64,000 nt of DNA from Streptomyces sp. NBC_00523 (GCF_036346615.1 NZ_CP107836.1:992001-1056000); one strand, 5' to 3'. Shown: positions 26,501-35,542, counted from the first letter of the stretch. Notes: a model not told the origin generated them from the letters alone. Numbers and translations are program-made.

Positions 26501-26907
26501 ACCACCGCGACCAGGTGGTCGTCATCGTCGCCGGTTACACCCGCGAGATGGAGGGCTTCCTGGCCTCCAACCCCGGTCTGCACTCGCGGTTCTCGCGGAA
26601 GATCGAGTTCGCCGACTACTCGTCCGACGAGCTCGTCACCATCGTCCGCCAGCACGCGCTGCTGGCCGGGTACGAGTGCGGCACCGGGGTCGGCTCGGTC
26701 CTGCGGCACCACTTCGACACCCTGCCGCGCGACCGGTCGTTCGGCAACGCGCGCACCGCGCGCCAGGTGCTGGAGCGGATGATGACCCGGCAGGCCGGAC
26801 GGCTCAGCCGCGTGGCCGCGCCCAGCCTGGACGATCTGCGGCTGCTGCTCCCGGAGGACCTCGCCGACCCGGTGTCGGCGTCCGCCTCCGGCGGGGCGGG
26901 GGCGTGA
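23569..26907 (+). CDS. Beta-helix plus tandem CbxX/EccA-type AAA+ protein
   Basis: About 1112 residues. Residues 1-550 are a long series of right-handed parallel beta-helix turns (repeated short strands with VEDC, TVRG and GNGL-type turns), as in pectate-lyase-like folds. Two AAA+ modules of the CbxX/CfxQ group follow. Module 1 has P-loop GPPGTGKTT near 604 and Walker B VLFIDEAY near 665; module 2 has the same near 886 and 947. EccA of ESX systems is a CbxX AAA+ ATPase that helps deliver substrates, so this is an EccA analogue. GTG 23569 has GAGGAGG 8 nt upstream; ATG 23518 is also possible. Its stop overlaps the mycosin start as GTGA. Confidence 0.88.
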   Translation: MRQVLTICPEGTGDARTIAEALARARGGAVLSVRPGTYEENLVVTTRVTIVAEQSRGSVRLAPRTGTVISLRADALMLTDLVVQGQDEEAPVVDASHGQVAMQSCDVSGASWATVLARNSGSLAMRECRVSSRTGAGVVVTSASESSLESCTFEHLGTSGVVIGERGRATVRGCTVRDARGNGLLANGDAQVSVEDCDLSSTDKPALALEERSAVRVLRTVIHDTAIGAHLTSAARVELDDVRVNGTTGQGIIVSHGADPVLRRCRTSRTAGNGLFVTDRSRGTYEDCWLSGAQAPALRVAGSSSPTLTSLTVRDGEAEAVLLEEDSAAELDRVEILDVRGTGVVVRGGANPLVRRARITGTGGTGVSVTDGGRGRVEDCSVESPGGAGVTVASGGNVYLAGLQVTGPGGAGLEIGGEGTAALRDGELVSAGGCGVVVDSGGELTATRVRAAAATDYGFLVREGGRANLNGCEAAGNGRDGIRVETESPVSVVGCTVRENKGGGLVQSRASGRLAVENLNSTGNEARDAWGYGEAEGTDPAGTVPESDGPSRPDGPMAALENLIGLDNVKEQVRTLVNLTQLARRRAQLGMSAPPMSRHLVFAGPPGTGKTTVARLYGTILAELGTLRSGHLVEVSRADLVAQVIGGTAIKTTETFERALGGVLFIDEAYALTSDSRGSGADFGREAVDTLLKLMEDHRDDVVVVVAGYSGEMRGFLGSNPGLASRFSRTVEFENYSVPELVEIVESMCGRHQYVLNDETRTALAAHFDRIPKDAGFGNGRAARQVFEEMVDRQAVRLASLAQVTEEDLTLLLPQDISEEAARHSEAGPDGADAGDDALSRLDALVGLSAVKRDVTDLVNLVSTARQRAAAGLPVPRLSHHLVFTGPPGTGKTTVARLYGELLVSLGVLPRGQLVEVSRADMVGRYVGHTAQLTKEVFERALGGVLFIDEAYTLTPREASGADFGREAVDTLLKLMEDHRDQVVVIVAGYTREMEGFLASNPGLHSRFSRKIEFADYSSDELVTIVRQHALLAGYECGTGVGSVLRHHFDTLPRDRSFGNARTARQVLERMMTRQAGRLSRVAAPSLDDLRLLLPEDLADPVSASASGGAGA

Positions 26908-28133
26908 CGGCGATGCGCGGGAGGACGCTGCCCCGGGCCGCCGCCGGAGCGCTGGCGCTGCTGCTGACGGCCGCGCTGAGCGGCGCCGGTGCCGTGAGCG
27001 CCGCGGCGGACGGCGGGAACACGGTCGAGCTGCCGGTGCTCAGGACGAAGCTGACGGACAACGCCGACTGCGCCGGGGGTTCGGCGCGGCAGGCCACCGC
27101 AGTGCCGTGGGAGCAGGTCAGCCTCCAGCTGGGGCGGGCCTGGCAGTTCGCCTCCGGCTCCGGGGTCAAGGTCGGCGTGGTCGACACCGGCGTCTCGGCC
27201 TCCGCGCCCGCGCTGAAGGGCCGGGTGACGGCGGTCGGCGCGGCCGGGAAGGACTGCGTCGGGCACGGCACCTTCGTGGCCGGGCTGATCGCCGCGCAAG
27301 CGGACCAGGGTGTGAAGTTCGCGGGTGTCGCCCGGGAGTCGGCCATCGTCGCGGTACGCGGAACCGACGAGCGCGGCGCCGCCACGGCCGGGCGGGTCGC
27401 CTCGGGCATCGAGGCCGCCATCGGGGCCGGGGCCCGGGTGGTCACCGTGTCCGCGGCGTTCGCGGACGACTCGGCCGCACTGAGGTCCGCGGTGCGACTG
27501 GCCGCGAAGAAGGACGTCCTGCTCGTCGCCGCCGCCGTGCCCGACTCGCCGACCGGCGGGGTGGGCCAGGAGGTTCCGGCCCGGGACTACTACCCGGCCG
27601 CCAGTGACGGGGTGCTGTCCGTACTCGACGTGGACGTCAAGGGTGAGCGGCCGACCGGCTCGTACACCACCGGGAGCGCCCAGCTCGCGGCGCCCGGGGA
27701 CGGGGTGGTCGGAATCGGTCCGTCGAAGCACGGCCACTACATCGGTTCGGGGGCCTCACTGGCCGCCGGGTACGTGGCGGGGGCGGCGGCGCTGGTGCGA
27801 TCGGTGCACCCGGAGCTGACGGCCGCGCAGACCGCCGCTCTGCTGCGCTCCTCGGCCTACCCGGACGCCGTGCCCCGGCTCGACCCGTACGCCGCCGTCA
27901 CCACGGTCCTCACCTCCGCCTCCACCGCCGCGAAGGCGCCGGGGGGCCCGGCCGCGGCCACGGAAGAGGCCGCTCCGGTGCGGATGCCGGAGGACCGGGC
28001 CGCCGGGCCGCTGCGCCGCGCGATGTGGCCGACGCTGGCCGGTGTGGCCGTGGTGGTCACCGTCGTCTGGCTCGCCGTGATCATCCCCCGGGGCCGCCGC
28101 ACGGGCTGGCGGCCGTCCGCCCGGCGCCCCTGA
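26904..28133 (+). CDS. mycP: Type VII secretion-associated serine protease (mycosin)
   Basis: The 409-residue protein has a signal peptide, a subtilisin-type domain, and a C-terminal membrane helix (about 373-393) anchoring it outside the membrane, as in ESX mycosins, which are needed for secretion and process some substrates. The triad is visible: Asp94 in VVDTGVS, His121 in GHGTFVAG and Ser285 in GSGASLAAGYVAG. The Ser motif departs from the usual GTSxAxP, and where subtilases have GN for the oxyanion hole it reads AAAVPDS, so activity may be altered. It starts at GTG 26904 within the stop of the AAA+ gene, or ATG 26913. Confidence 0.9.
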   Translation: MTAMRGRTLPRAAAGALALLLTAALSGAGAVSAAADGGNTVELPVLRTKLTDNADCAGGSARQATAVPWEQVSLQLGRAWQFASGSGVKVGVVDTGVSASAPALKGRVTAVGAAGKDCVGHGTFVAGLIAAQADQGVKFAGVARESAIVAVRGTDERGAATAGRVASGIEAAIGAGARVVTVSAAFADDSAALRSAVRLAAKKDVLLVAAAVPDSPTGGVGQEVPARDYYPAASDGVLSVLDVDVKGERPTGSYTTGSAQLAAPGDGVVGIGPSKHGHYIGSGASLAAGYVAGAAALVRSVHPELTAAQTAALLRSSAYPDAVPRLDPYAAVTTVLTSASTAAKAPGGPAAATEEAAPVRMPEDRAAGPLRRAMWPTLAGVAVVVTVVWLAVIIPRGRRTGWRPSARRP

Positions 28134-28137
28134 GGGA

Positions 28138-28182
28138 GACGGCCCCGCGCCTCTCGCAGGGGTGCGGGGCGGCAGGGCCGTC
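28138..28182. terminator. Hairpin between convergent mycP and eccC
   Basis: The outer arms GACGGCCC (28138-28145) and its complement (28175-28182) enclose a 7-bp GCCCCGC/GCGGGGC stem (28142-28148, 28164-28170). The two stems overlap and so compete. The structure lies where the two transcription units meet and touches the eccC stop. Confidence 0.5.
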
Positions 28183-31100
28183 TACTCCTCCGTCCCCGCC
28201 GCCAGCGCCGTCTGGATGAGCACCGGCTTGCGGCGCACGATGTGCAGCGCGCGCCCCGGCGGCAGCACGCGCGGCTTCACGTTCCCGAAGACGTACCCCT
28301 CGGACGGCGGTGTCGACATCAGGACGCCCGGGGTGTTGACCTCGTCCAGGCGTCGCAGCAGCTGGTCGTTCAGGCCGCGTCCGGCGCCGGTGGCGGACCG
28401 TACGACGACGATGTGCACGCCCAGTTCGTGGCCGAGCGCGAGGTGGTCGAAGAGCGGCGCGAAGGGGTGGTCCAGCACCGTGCCCCCGCCGACCATGTCG
28501 TAGTCGTCCACGAGGACGAACAACCGGGGGCCGGTCCACCAGTCGGCGCTGCGCATCCGGGCCGGTGTGATCTCCTGGCCGGGCAGCCGGGTCAGCAACG
28601 CCTTCGCGGAACCGCCGACGAGCTGCTTGAGGGCGTCGATGGAGACGGCGTGCCCGAGCCGGTACTCCTCGGGCACCGCCTCCACCAGGTCGCGGCGGTA
28701 GTCGACCACGAGGATGCGGGCCTCGGTCGGCGCGTAGCGGGCGACGATCGCGTCCGCCACCACCCGCAGCAGGTTGGTCTTGCCGCTCTCGGTGTCGCCG
28801 ACGGCGACGAGGTGCGGGGTGCGGGAGAAGTCGTGCCAGACGGTGTCCAGCGTCTCCTCGTCCTGGCCGAGGGGCAGTCTGAGGCTCTGCCCCTGGCCGA
28901 GCTCCGGTGCGGGCAGCTCCGAGGCCGGCAGCCGGTGCGGCAGCATCCGCACCTGGGGTGCGCGCGGCCCCTGCCAGGCGGCGGCGATGCGCTCGACCAG
29001 ATCGCTGACGCCCTCGCTCAGCGTCTCCGGGTCGCTGGAGCCGTCGCCCCGGGGCAGCGCGGAGAGGAAGTGCAGCTTGGAGTCGACGGTGAGCCCCCGG
29101 CCGGGCGTACGGGGCACTCCGGCGGCCTTGCGGATGTCGACCACGGAGTCCATCGTGTCGCCGAGCCGGAGTTCCAGGCGGGTCGCGGCCTGGTCGCGCA
29201 CCGGGGCGGTCAGCTCCAGCCAGCGCGAGGTCGCGACGATCAGGTGGATACCGTAGTTGAGGCCGCCGGTGGCGATCTGGTTGAACGTCGGGATGAACTG
29301 GTCGAAGTTCTGCCGGACCGTGGACCAGCCGTCGATCACCAGGAAGATGTCGCCGTGCGGCTCGTCGGGGAACTCCCCGGCGGCGCGGCGGCGCCGGTAG
29401 GTGGCCATCGAGTCGATGCCGTGCTCCAGGAAGAACTGCTCCCGACGGGTGAGCACGGTGGTGACCTCGGCGACGGTCCGGCCGATCCGGTCCGCGTCGA
29501 GGCGGGCCGCGACGCCGGCGACGTGCGGCAGCCCGGTGAGCTGGGAGAGGGTGCCGCCGCCGAAGTCGAGGCAGTAGAACTGCGCTTCGCGCGGGGTGTG
29601 GGTGAGCGCGAGGCCCATGATGAGACTGCGCAGCACGGTCGACTTGCCGCTCTGCGAGCCGCCCGCGACGGCGACGTGGCCGCCGGCCGCCGCGAGGTCC
29701 ACGACGAGGGGGTCGCGGCGCTGGTCGAAGGGCTTGTCCACGAGGCCGACGGGGACCCGCAGCTTGCCGGTGCCGTTCCACCGCGGCGCGGTCAGGCCGC
29801 GCTCCGGGTCGACGGTCAGCCCGTGCAGCAGGGCGTCGAGGGGCGACGGGGTGTCCAGCGGCGGCAGCCACACGCGGTGGGCGGGCGGCCCGGCGTCGCG
29901 CAGCCGGTCCAGGGCGACCGACAGCAGGCTGGAGCTGTCGTCCGCCTCCTCCTCCGCCTCCGGTTCGACGGCCGCCGGAGCGGGCGCGCGGGGTACCACG
30001 TATCCGGCGGACCAGGGCACGACCTGGCTGGCGACGCGGGCCTGGGCGACGGCGCCGCCGCGACGGCGGTAGGGGCCGGAGACGTAGGCGGCACGGAACC
30101 GGGTCAGCGCCTCGACACCGCTCTTCAGGAAGCCGCTGCCCGGCTGGGAAGGCAGTTCGTAGGCGTCGGGGACGCCGAGAACGCCGCGGGACTCCATCGC
30201 GGAGAAGGTGCGCAGCCCGATCCGGTAGGAGAGGTGCGACTCCAGCTGGTGCATGCGGCCCTCGTCCAGGCGCTGCGAGGCGAGCAGCAGGTGCACGCCC
30301 AGGGACCGGCCGAGGCGGCCGATCATCACGAACAGCTCCATGAACTCCCGGTGCGCGGCGAGCAGTTCGCTGAACTCGTCGACGACGACGAACAGGCTGG
30401 GCAGCGGGGCCAGGTCGGCGCCACCGGCGCGTGCCCGCTCGTACTCCAGGGCGGAGGTGTAGTTGCCGGCCGAGCGCAGCAGTTCCTGGCGGCGCAGCAG
30501 TTCGCCGTGGAGGGCGTCCTGCATGCGCTCGACCAGGGCGGCCTCGTCGGCGAGGTTGGTGATCACGGCGCTGGTGTGCGGGAGTTCGTCCAGGCCGAGG
30601 AAGGTGGCGCCGCCCTTGAAGTCGACCAGGACGAAGTTGAGCGTCTCGGAGGAGTTGGTGAGGGCGAGGCCGAGGACAAGGGTGCGCAGCAGTTCGGACT
30701 TGCCGGACCCGGTGGCGCCGATGAGCATGCCGTGCGGGCCCATGCCTCCCTGCGCGGACTCCTTGATGTCCAGCTCGACCGGGCGGCCGTCCGCGCCGAC
30801 GGCGACCGGCACCCGCAGCCGTGCGGAGCCGTTGTGCCGCCGCCACAGCGTCTCGGGGTCGAGGCGGTGCAGGTCGGGGATACCGAGCAGGGTGGTGAGC
30901 TCCATGTCGGCGGAGAGCGGCTCGACCGCGTCGGCGGTGAGGCTCATCCGGTACGGGGATATCAGCCGGGCCAGGGTCTCGGCGGCGACCGGGCCGACCT
31001 GGTCGGGGCGGCCGAGGACGGTCGTCTGCTCCTTGCGGCTGCGGTCGGTGCGCACCAGGGCGACGGACTCGGGGGTGACGTCGAGGCGGAGGGTGGTGCG

Positions 31101-32165
31101 GCCGGGGCGCCAGGTGAGGGTGCCCGAGAGGTCGAGGATGACGGCGTTGCGGTAGCCGGGGCCGTCGAAGCGGTGGCCGGCCGGAACGGTGGCTCCGTCC
31201 ACGACGACCACGACGAGCGGCTCGTCGCGGCCGGGCACGGCGTCGGGGTCGAAGGCGGGCCGCTCGGAGAACTCGCTGCCGAGCTGGTTCTCCAGATCGG
31301 TGAAGGCGGAGGCGACCATGCGCAGCGGTCCGGCGCCGTCGGTCTCCTGGGGGTGCTGGTTGTGCGGGAGCCACTTCACCCACTCCCACTCGGCGCGGTG
31401 CTCGTCGTCGGCGCACACCGCGATCCACACCTCCTCCGGTGGGTGGAAGAGCGCGAGCTGGCTCAGCGCGGCGCGCAGCATGCCCCGCGCGGCGTCCTGG
31501 TCGCCGCGCAGCAGCACCCGGGACCAGGAGCGCAGGTAGAGCGCGATGGGCTGGCCGGGCACGGTGCTGTAGGCGCGGATGAAGCGGCGCAGGGCGTGCG
31601 CGCACAGCGGTTCGAGGTCCTCGACGGGTTTGGTGGAGACGGGGTTGAGCCGCAGGGCGAGCTGCTGGTCGCCCACGGCGATGCGCAGTTCGGCGAAGTC
31701 GACGTCCTTGGTGCGGCGTTCCCACAGGCGGGTGGTACGCACCATGGAGCGCAGCACGGCGGGCTCGGGGTGGCGCCAGGCGAGGGCGAGTTGCTGCTCG
31801 ACCACGGTGCGCTGCACGGTGCGCCGGCTCTGCGCCAGGTAGCGCAGGTAGTCACGGCGTTCGCCGCGCAGCCGCTGCTTGCGGTCGCCCGCCTTGCGCA
31901 TGACCTGACCGACCATCATCGCGGCGGCGGCGAGCACCATCATGCCGAGCGCGATGTACATGAAGATGCCGGAGCCCTGGCCTCCCATGCGCAGGAACAT
32001 CAGCATCATCGAGACCGACATCATGGCCATCGGCAGGTACGTCCACACCGCGGACGTGTCCGGCACGGTCTCCATCAGGGTCGGCGGTTCCTGCAGCGTC
32101 AGCTCGCCGCTCGGCATGTCGGGTCCGCGGCGACGGGCCGGACGACGGAACAGGACCACGCTCAA
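28182..32165 (-). CDS. eccC: Type VII secretion ATPase EccC (FtsK/SpoIIIE type, fused)
   Basis: The 1327-residue protein is the motor of the ESX translocon, recognising WXG100 substrates and driving export. Two N-terminal membrane helices lie at about 41-59 and 65-87. Three FtsK/SpoIIIE domains follow, each with an intact P-loop: GATGSGKSE near 482, GGSQSGKST near 837 and GDTESGKTN near 1126, and Walker B strands VVVDEF, LVIDGW and VLVDDY. It is the fused EccCab form found in many actinobacteria. The start is TTG 32165, with AAGGAG 8 nt upstream. It is the only core gene on the minus strand, divergent from eccD across 355 bp. Confidence 0.96.
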   Translation of the reverse strand: MSVVLFRRPARRRGPDMPSGELTLQEPPTLMETVPDTSAVWTYLPMAMMSVSMMLMFLRMGGQGSGIFMYIALGMMVLAAAAMMVGQVMRKAGDRKQRLRGERRDYLRYLAQSRRTVQRTVVEQQLALAWRHPEPAVLRSMVRTTRLWERRTKDVDFAELRIAVGDQQLALRLNPVSTKPVEDLEPLCAHALRRFIRAYSTVPGQPIALYLRSWSRVLLRGDQDAARGMLRAALSQLALFHPPEEVWIAVCADDEHRAEWEWVKWLPHNQHPQETDGAGPLRMVASAFTDLENQLGSEFSERPAFDPDAVPGRDEPLVVVVVDGATVPAGHRFDGPGYRNAVILDLSGTLTWRPGRTTLRLDVTPESVALVRTDRSRKEQTTVLGRPDQVGPVAAETLARLISPYRMSLTADAVEPLSADMELTTLLGIPDLHRLDPETLWRRHNGSARLRVPVAVGADGRPVELDIKESAQGGMGPHGMLIGATGSGKSELLRTLVLGLALTNSSETLNFVLVDFKGGATFLGLDELPHTSAVITNLADEAALVERMQDALHGELLRRQELLRSAGNYTSALEYERARAGGADLAPLPSLFVVVDEFSELLAAHREFMELFVMIGRLGRSLGVHLLLASQRLDEGRMHQLESHLSYRIGLRTFSAMESRGVLGVPDAYELPSQPGSGFLKSGVEALTRFRAAYVSGPYRRRGGAVAQARVASQVVPWSAGYVVPRAPAPAAVEPEAEEEADDSSSLLSVALDRLRDAGPPAHRVWLPPLDTPSPLDALLHGLTVDPERGLTAPRWNGTGKLRVPVGLVDKPFDQRRDPLVVDLAAAGGHVAVAGGSQSGKSTVLRSLIMGLALTHTPREAQFYCLDFGGGTLSQLTGLPHVAGVAARLDADRIGRTVAEVTTVLTRREQFFLEHGIDSMATYRRRRAAGEFPDEPHGDIFLVIDGWSTVRQNFDQFIPTFNQIATGGLNYGIHLIVATSRWLELTAPVRDQAATRLELRLGDTMDSVVDIRKAAGVPRTPGRGLTVDSKLHFLSALPRGDGSSDPETLSEGVSDLVERIAAAWQGPRAPQVRMLPHRLPASELPAPELGQGQSLRLPLGQDEETLDTVWHDFSRTPHLVAVGDTESGKTNLLRVVADAIVARYAPTEARILVVDYRRDLVEAVPEEYRLGHAVSIDALKQLVGGSAKALLTRLPGQEITPARMRSADWWTGPRLFVLVDDYDMVGGGTVLDHPFAPLFDHLALGHELGVHIVVVRSATGAGRGLNDQLLRRLDEVNTPGVLMSTPPSEGYVFGNVKPRVLPPGRALHIVRRKPVLIQTALAAGTEE

Positions 32166-32520
32166 CGCTGGGGCTCCTTAGTGGTCTTCGCGCACGCGGC
32201 GGTACGTGGGGGGAGGCTCACGGTCCGGGTGCCGACGCCGGCGGGCACGGTACGGGCAGGCCGTACGGACGGCGGAGTCCTGGGCCGTACAGCCGGTATG
32301 TGTGCCGTGCACGTTGCCGGGGGCTCCCGTTACGACGGCCTCCGGGAGTGACAGTAGTGTGCACCCCGTCAACTCCGTAAGTCCACGTCACCCCCTCCCT
32401 CCCCACGCTCCCCACCGTTCCAGCCGTCGTCCCTCTCAATCGCGCCACCTCCCCCTCAGTGGCCTGCAACACCGCACGCCACGCCCTCCGTTCCGACGCT
32501 CAGGAGACGTGAGCCCCGGT
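32166..32520. promoter_or_regulatory. Divergent promoter region between eccC and eccD
   Basis: These 355 bp hold no supported gene. They must contain the promoters for both transcription units of the secretion machine. I cannot identify a convincing -10/-35 pair or operator. Confidence 0.6.
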
Positions 32521-33921
32521 ATGACCGACACCTCCGTGGCCGACCTGTGCCACCTGACCGTGCGCGCCCCGGGCCGCACCATCGACCTCTCCGTGCCCTC
32601 CGACGTGCCGGTGGCCGACCTGCTGCCGACGGTGCTGCGGTACGCGGGCGAGGACATCGAGGAGACCGGCCTCGAACACGACGGCTGGATACTCCAGCGC
32701 CTCGGCGGACGGCCGCTGGACGACGAGGCGACGCTGGCGACCCTGGGGCTGACCGACGGGGACGTCCTGCATCTGCGGCCGCGCACCGACGCGCTGCCCG
32801 AGGTGCGCCTGGACGATCTGGTCGACGGGATCGCCTCGGTCACCCGCGACCGGCTGCACGACTGGAGCGAGGGAGCGGCGCGGCACCTGCTGCGCGCCCT
32901 GGTCGCGGTGGCCGTGCTGGCCGGTCTGGCGCTGCTGGCCTGGCCGGGTGGACCGGTGGCGCTGCGCGCGGGCGCGGCCGTCGCCGCCGGTGCGCTGCTG
33001 CTGGCCGGTGCGGCCTCGGCGAGCCGGGCGGTGGACGACGGCGCGACCGGCGCGGTCCTCGGTCTGCTGGCCTCCCCGGCGCTGGCGCTGGCGGGCTGGC
33101 TGGTGCCGGGCGGCGAGCTGAGCGGGCCCCAGGCCCACCAGGTGCTGGGCGCGCGGCTGTTGGGCGCGGCGGCGGCCTGGGCGGGCGGCGCGGTGCTGGC
33201 GCTGGCGGCCACCGCGGTGCGCACGCCGGTCTTCCTGGCTTCCGCGCTGACCGCGTTCGCCGCGGCGGTGGGCGGTGCGGTGATGACCCTCTTCGACCTG
33301 CGGGCGGCCACCGCGGCGGGCGTGGTGGCGATGCTGACGGTGCTGCTCGGCGGTCTGGTGCCGGCGCTGTCGTTCCGGTTCGCGGGGATGCGGATGCCGG
33401 CGCTGCCGACCAACGCCCAGCAGCTCCAGGAGGGCATCGAGCCCTACCGCGGCAACGATGTCGCACTCCGCACCGAGCTGGCCGGCGAGTGGATGACGGC
33501 GCTGTACGGGGCGACGGGCGTGCTGGCGTCGGCCTGCCTGGTGGCGCTCGCGCACCGGCCCACGCTGCCCGCGCTGCTGTGCGCGCTGGTGCTGTCGCTG
33601 CTGCTCCTCCTGCACGGCCGGGGCCTGGTGAACACCACGCAGCGGCTGGTGCTGGTGCTGCCCGGCGCGTGGGGTCTGCTGCTGCTGGCGTTCGGCTGGG
33701 GGCTGGCACTGACCGGTGTGGAGCGGGTGCTCCTGGTGGTGGGTCTGCTGGTGGTCGCGACGGCGCTGACGATCGCGGTGTGGACGGTGCCGGGCCGTCG
33801 TCTGGTGCCGTACTGGGGCCGGGCCGCGGAGCTCCTGCACACCCTTCTGGCGGTCTCCCTGCTGCCGCTCACGCTCTGGCTGCTGGGCGTCTTCGGCGCC
33901 CTGCGCGGCTGGAACGGATGA
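32521..33921 (+). CDS. eccD: Type VII secretion membrane protein EccD
   Basis: The 466-residue protein has an N-terminal ubiquitin-like (YukD-type) domain of about 95 residues (LCHLTVRAPGRTIDLSVP... up to LRPRTD), a short linker, then about eleven membrane helices, which is the usual EccD layout forming the membrane core of the ESX channel. ATG 32521 is chosen; a GTG at 32509, closer to AGGAG, would add four residues. It is followed 53 bp later by eccB. Its role is structural within the translocon, contacting EccB and EccC. Confidence 0.94.
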   Translation: MTDTSVADLCHLTVRAPGRTIDLSVPSDVPVADLLPTVLRYAGEDIEETGLEHDGWILQRLGGRPLDDEATLATLGLTDGDVLHLRPRTDALPEVRLDDLVDGIASVTRDRLHDWSEGAARHLLRALVAVAVLAGLALLAWPGGPVALRAGAAVAAGALLLAGAASASRAVDDGATGAVLGLLASPALALAGWLVPGGELSGPQAHQVLGARLLGAAAAWAGGAVLALAATAVRTPVFLASALTAFAAAVGGAVMTLFDLRAATAAGVVAMLTVLLGGLVPALSFRFAGMRMPALPTNAQQLQEGIEPYRGNDVALRTELAGEWMTALYGATGVLASACLVALAHRPTLPALLCALVLSLLLLLHGRGLVNTTQRLVLVLPGAWGLLLLAFGWGLALTGVERVLLVVGLLVVATALTIAVWTVPGRRLVPYWGRAAELLHTLLAVSLLPLTLWLLGVFGALRGWNG

Positions 33922-33974
33922 CGGACCGGCCGGGCACCGCGACGACGACGAACCACTGAGAGCAGGAGGCGACC

Positions 33975-35459
33975 GTGCGGTCCAAGCGCGACCAGGTGCA
34001 AGCGCACACGTTCATGATGGGGCGGCTGACCTCGGGCATGCTGCTGGCCGACCCGGACGCCCCGGAGAGCCCGCTGGGGCGCACCACCCGGGGTGCGCTG
34101 ATCGGCATCATCGTCGGCATCCTGATCGCCGCCGGTGCCTTCGTCTACGGGCTGCTGCGGCCGGGCGGCAACGACGCCTGGCGCAGCGGCGACACCCTGA
34201 TCGTCAACAAGGACACGGGCGCCCGCTACCTGTACGCGGACGGCCGGCTGCGTCCCGTACGCAACTACGCGTCGGCGCTGCTGATCGGCGGCGCGGACCT
34301 GGACACGACCGCGGTGGGCACGAAGTCGCTGAGCGGCACCCCGGTGGGCACACCGGTCGGCATCGCCGGCGCCCCCGACGGCGTACCGGGCGCGGGTGAC
34401 CTGGAGACGTCGGCGTGGGAGGTGTGCTCCACGGGCGACGGCGAGGAGACGACCCTGGTGCCGGGCGCGCCGGTGGAGACCCGGCCGGTCGGCGCGGGTT
34501 CGGCGCTGGTGGTGCGGGGGCCGGACGACCGCACGTACCTGATGTGGCAGGGCAGCCGGCTGGAGCTGGACCGGAAGTCGGGTGCCGCGGAGTCGCTGGG
34601 CTACGGCGCGGTGACGCCCCGCCCGGTGTCGGCGGCGTTCCTGGACGCCCTGGTCAGCGGCCCGAAGCTGGCCACCCTGAAGGTCGCGGACCGGGGCGCG
34701 CAGGGTCCGGCGCTGGCGGCCGGGAAGACCCGGGTCGGACAGGTGTTCCGGATGACGGCGGGCTCCGTGAGCCAGGACTACGTGCTCCAGAAGGACGGCC
34801 TGCACGCCGTGACGGCCACTCAGGCGGCGCTGCTGCTGGGCGACCCGGAGACCCGCGAGAAGGCGTACGACGGCGCCTCCCCGGAGGCCATCGCGATCGG
34901 CGTCTCCGATCTGCGCGCGCACCAGGCGCCGGGCACGGCGGGCAGCGACCCCTCGTTGGCCGGGCTGCCGGACAGTCCCCCGGCGGCGCTGCGGCTGCCC
35001 GCCGGGCAGGCGGCGTGCACGCGGGTCGATCCGGAGGGCGGCGAGGTGCGGGTGACCTCGGTGCGGATCGACCGGGCGGCGCTGTCGCCCTACGCCGCGG
35101 CCGACTCCGCGGCGCTGGTCCCGGCCTGTGTGGCGGTGGACCACGTGGTGACGCGCCCGGGGCACGGCACGCTGGTGCGGGTGCTGGGCGCGGCCGGGGC
35201 GACGGTCGGCAACAGCACGTTCCTGGTGGGCGACGACGGGGTCAAGTACCGGGTCGCGGACGCGGAGGCGCTGGCCGCCCTCGGGTACTCCGAAGGCGAT
35301 GCGGTGAAGGTGCCGTCCACGCTGTTGTCGCTGCTGCCCACCGGCCCGGACCTGAGCACGCAGGCCGCGGCGCGGTCCAACCCGGGCACGGGTGCGGGGA
35401 GGGCCGCGCCGGGTCCCGCGACGCAGTGCCGGACCGGGGACGTCACGTCCGGACCGTGA
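33975..35459 (+). CDS. eccB: Type VII secretion protein EccB
   Basis: The 494-residue protein has the conserved N-terminus MRSKRDQVQAHTFMMGRLTSGML, which lies on the cytoplasmic side, then one membrane helix at about 40-61 (GALIGIIVGILIAAGAFVYG). A large extracytoplasmic part follows with R-repeats (LYADGRLRPVRNYASALLI). This matches EccB, an ATP-hydrolysing component of the ESX membrane complex. Start GTG 33975 has AGGAGG 6 nt upstream. It lies just before the substrate genes but has a separate candidate promoter between itself and esx. Confidence 0.95.
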   Translation: MRSKRDQVQAHTFMMGRLTSGMLLADPDAPESPLGRTTRGALIGIIVGILIAAGAFVYGLLRPGGNDAWRSGDTLIVNKDTGARYLYADGRLRPVRNYASALLIGGADLDTTAVGTKSLSGTPVGTPVGIAGAPDGVPGAGDLETSAWEVCSTGDGEETTLVPGAPVETRPVGAGSALVVRGPDDRTYLMWQGSRLELDRKSGAAESLGYGAVTPRPVSAAFLDALVSGPKLATLKVADRGAQGPALAAGKTRVGQVFRMTAGSVSQDYVLQKDGLHAVTATQAALLLGDPETREKAYDGASPEAIAIGVSDLRAHQAPGTAGSDPSLAGLPDSPPAALRLPAGQAACTRVDPEGGEVRVTSVRIDRAALSPYAAADSAALVPACVAVDHVVTRPGHGTLVRVLGAAGATVGNSTFLVGDDGVKYRVADAEALAALGYSEGDAVKVPSTLLSLLPTGPDLSTQAAARSNPGTGAGRAAPGPATQCRTGDVTSGP

Positions 35460-35542
35460 GCGCTTCCGGCGCCGGACAGGTTTCCCGCCGGTTAACGACC
35501 CGGGAAGACATCGAGCTTCAACCTCAGATCTACCTCAGCTTG

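Noticed and set aside
28242..32351. A 1369-codon open frame antisense to eccC
   Set aside because: It is the GC-rich shadow of a real gene: no ribosome site, no recognisable motif, and an amino-acid mix of Ala/Gly/Arg/Val typical of the opposite strand of a coding region.
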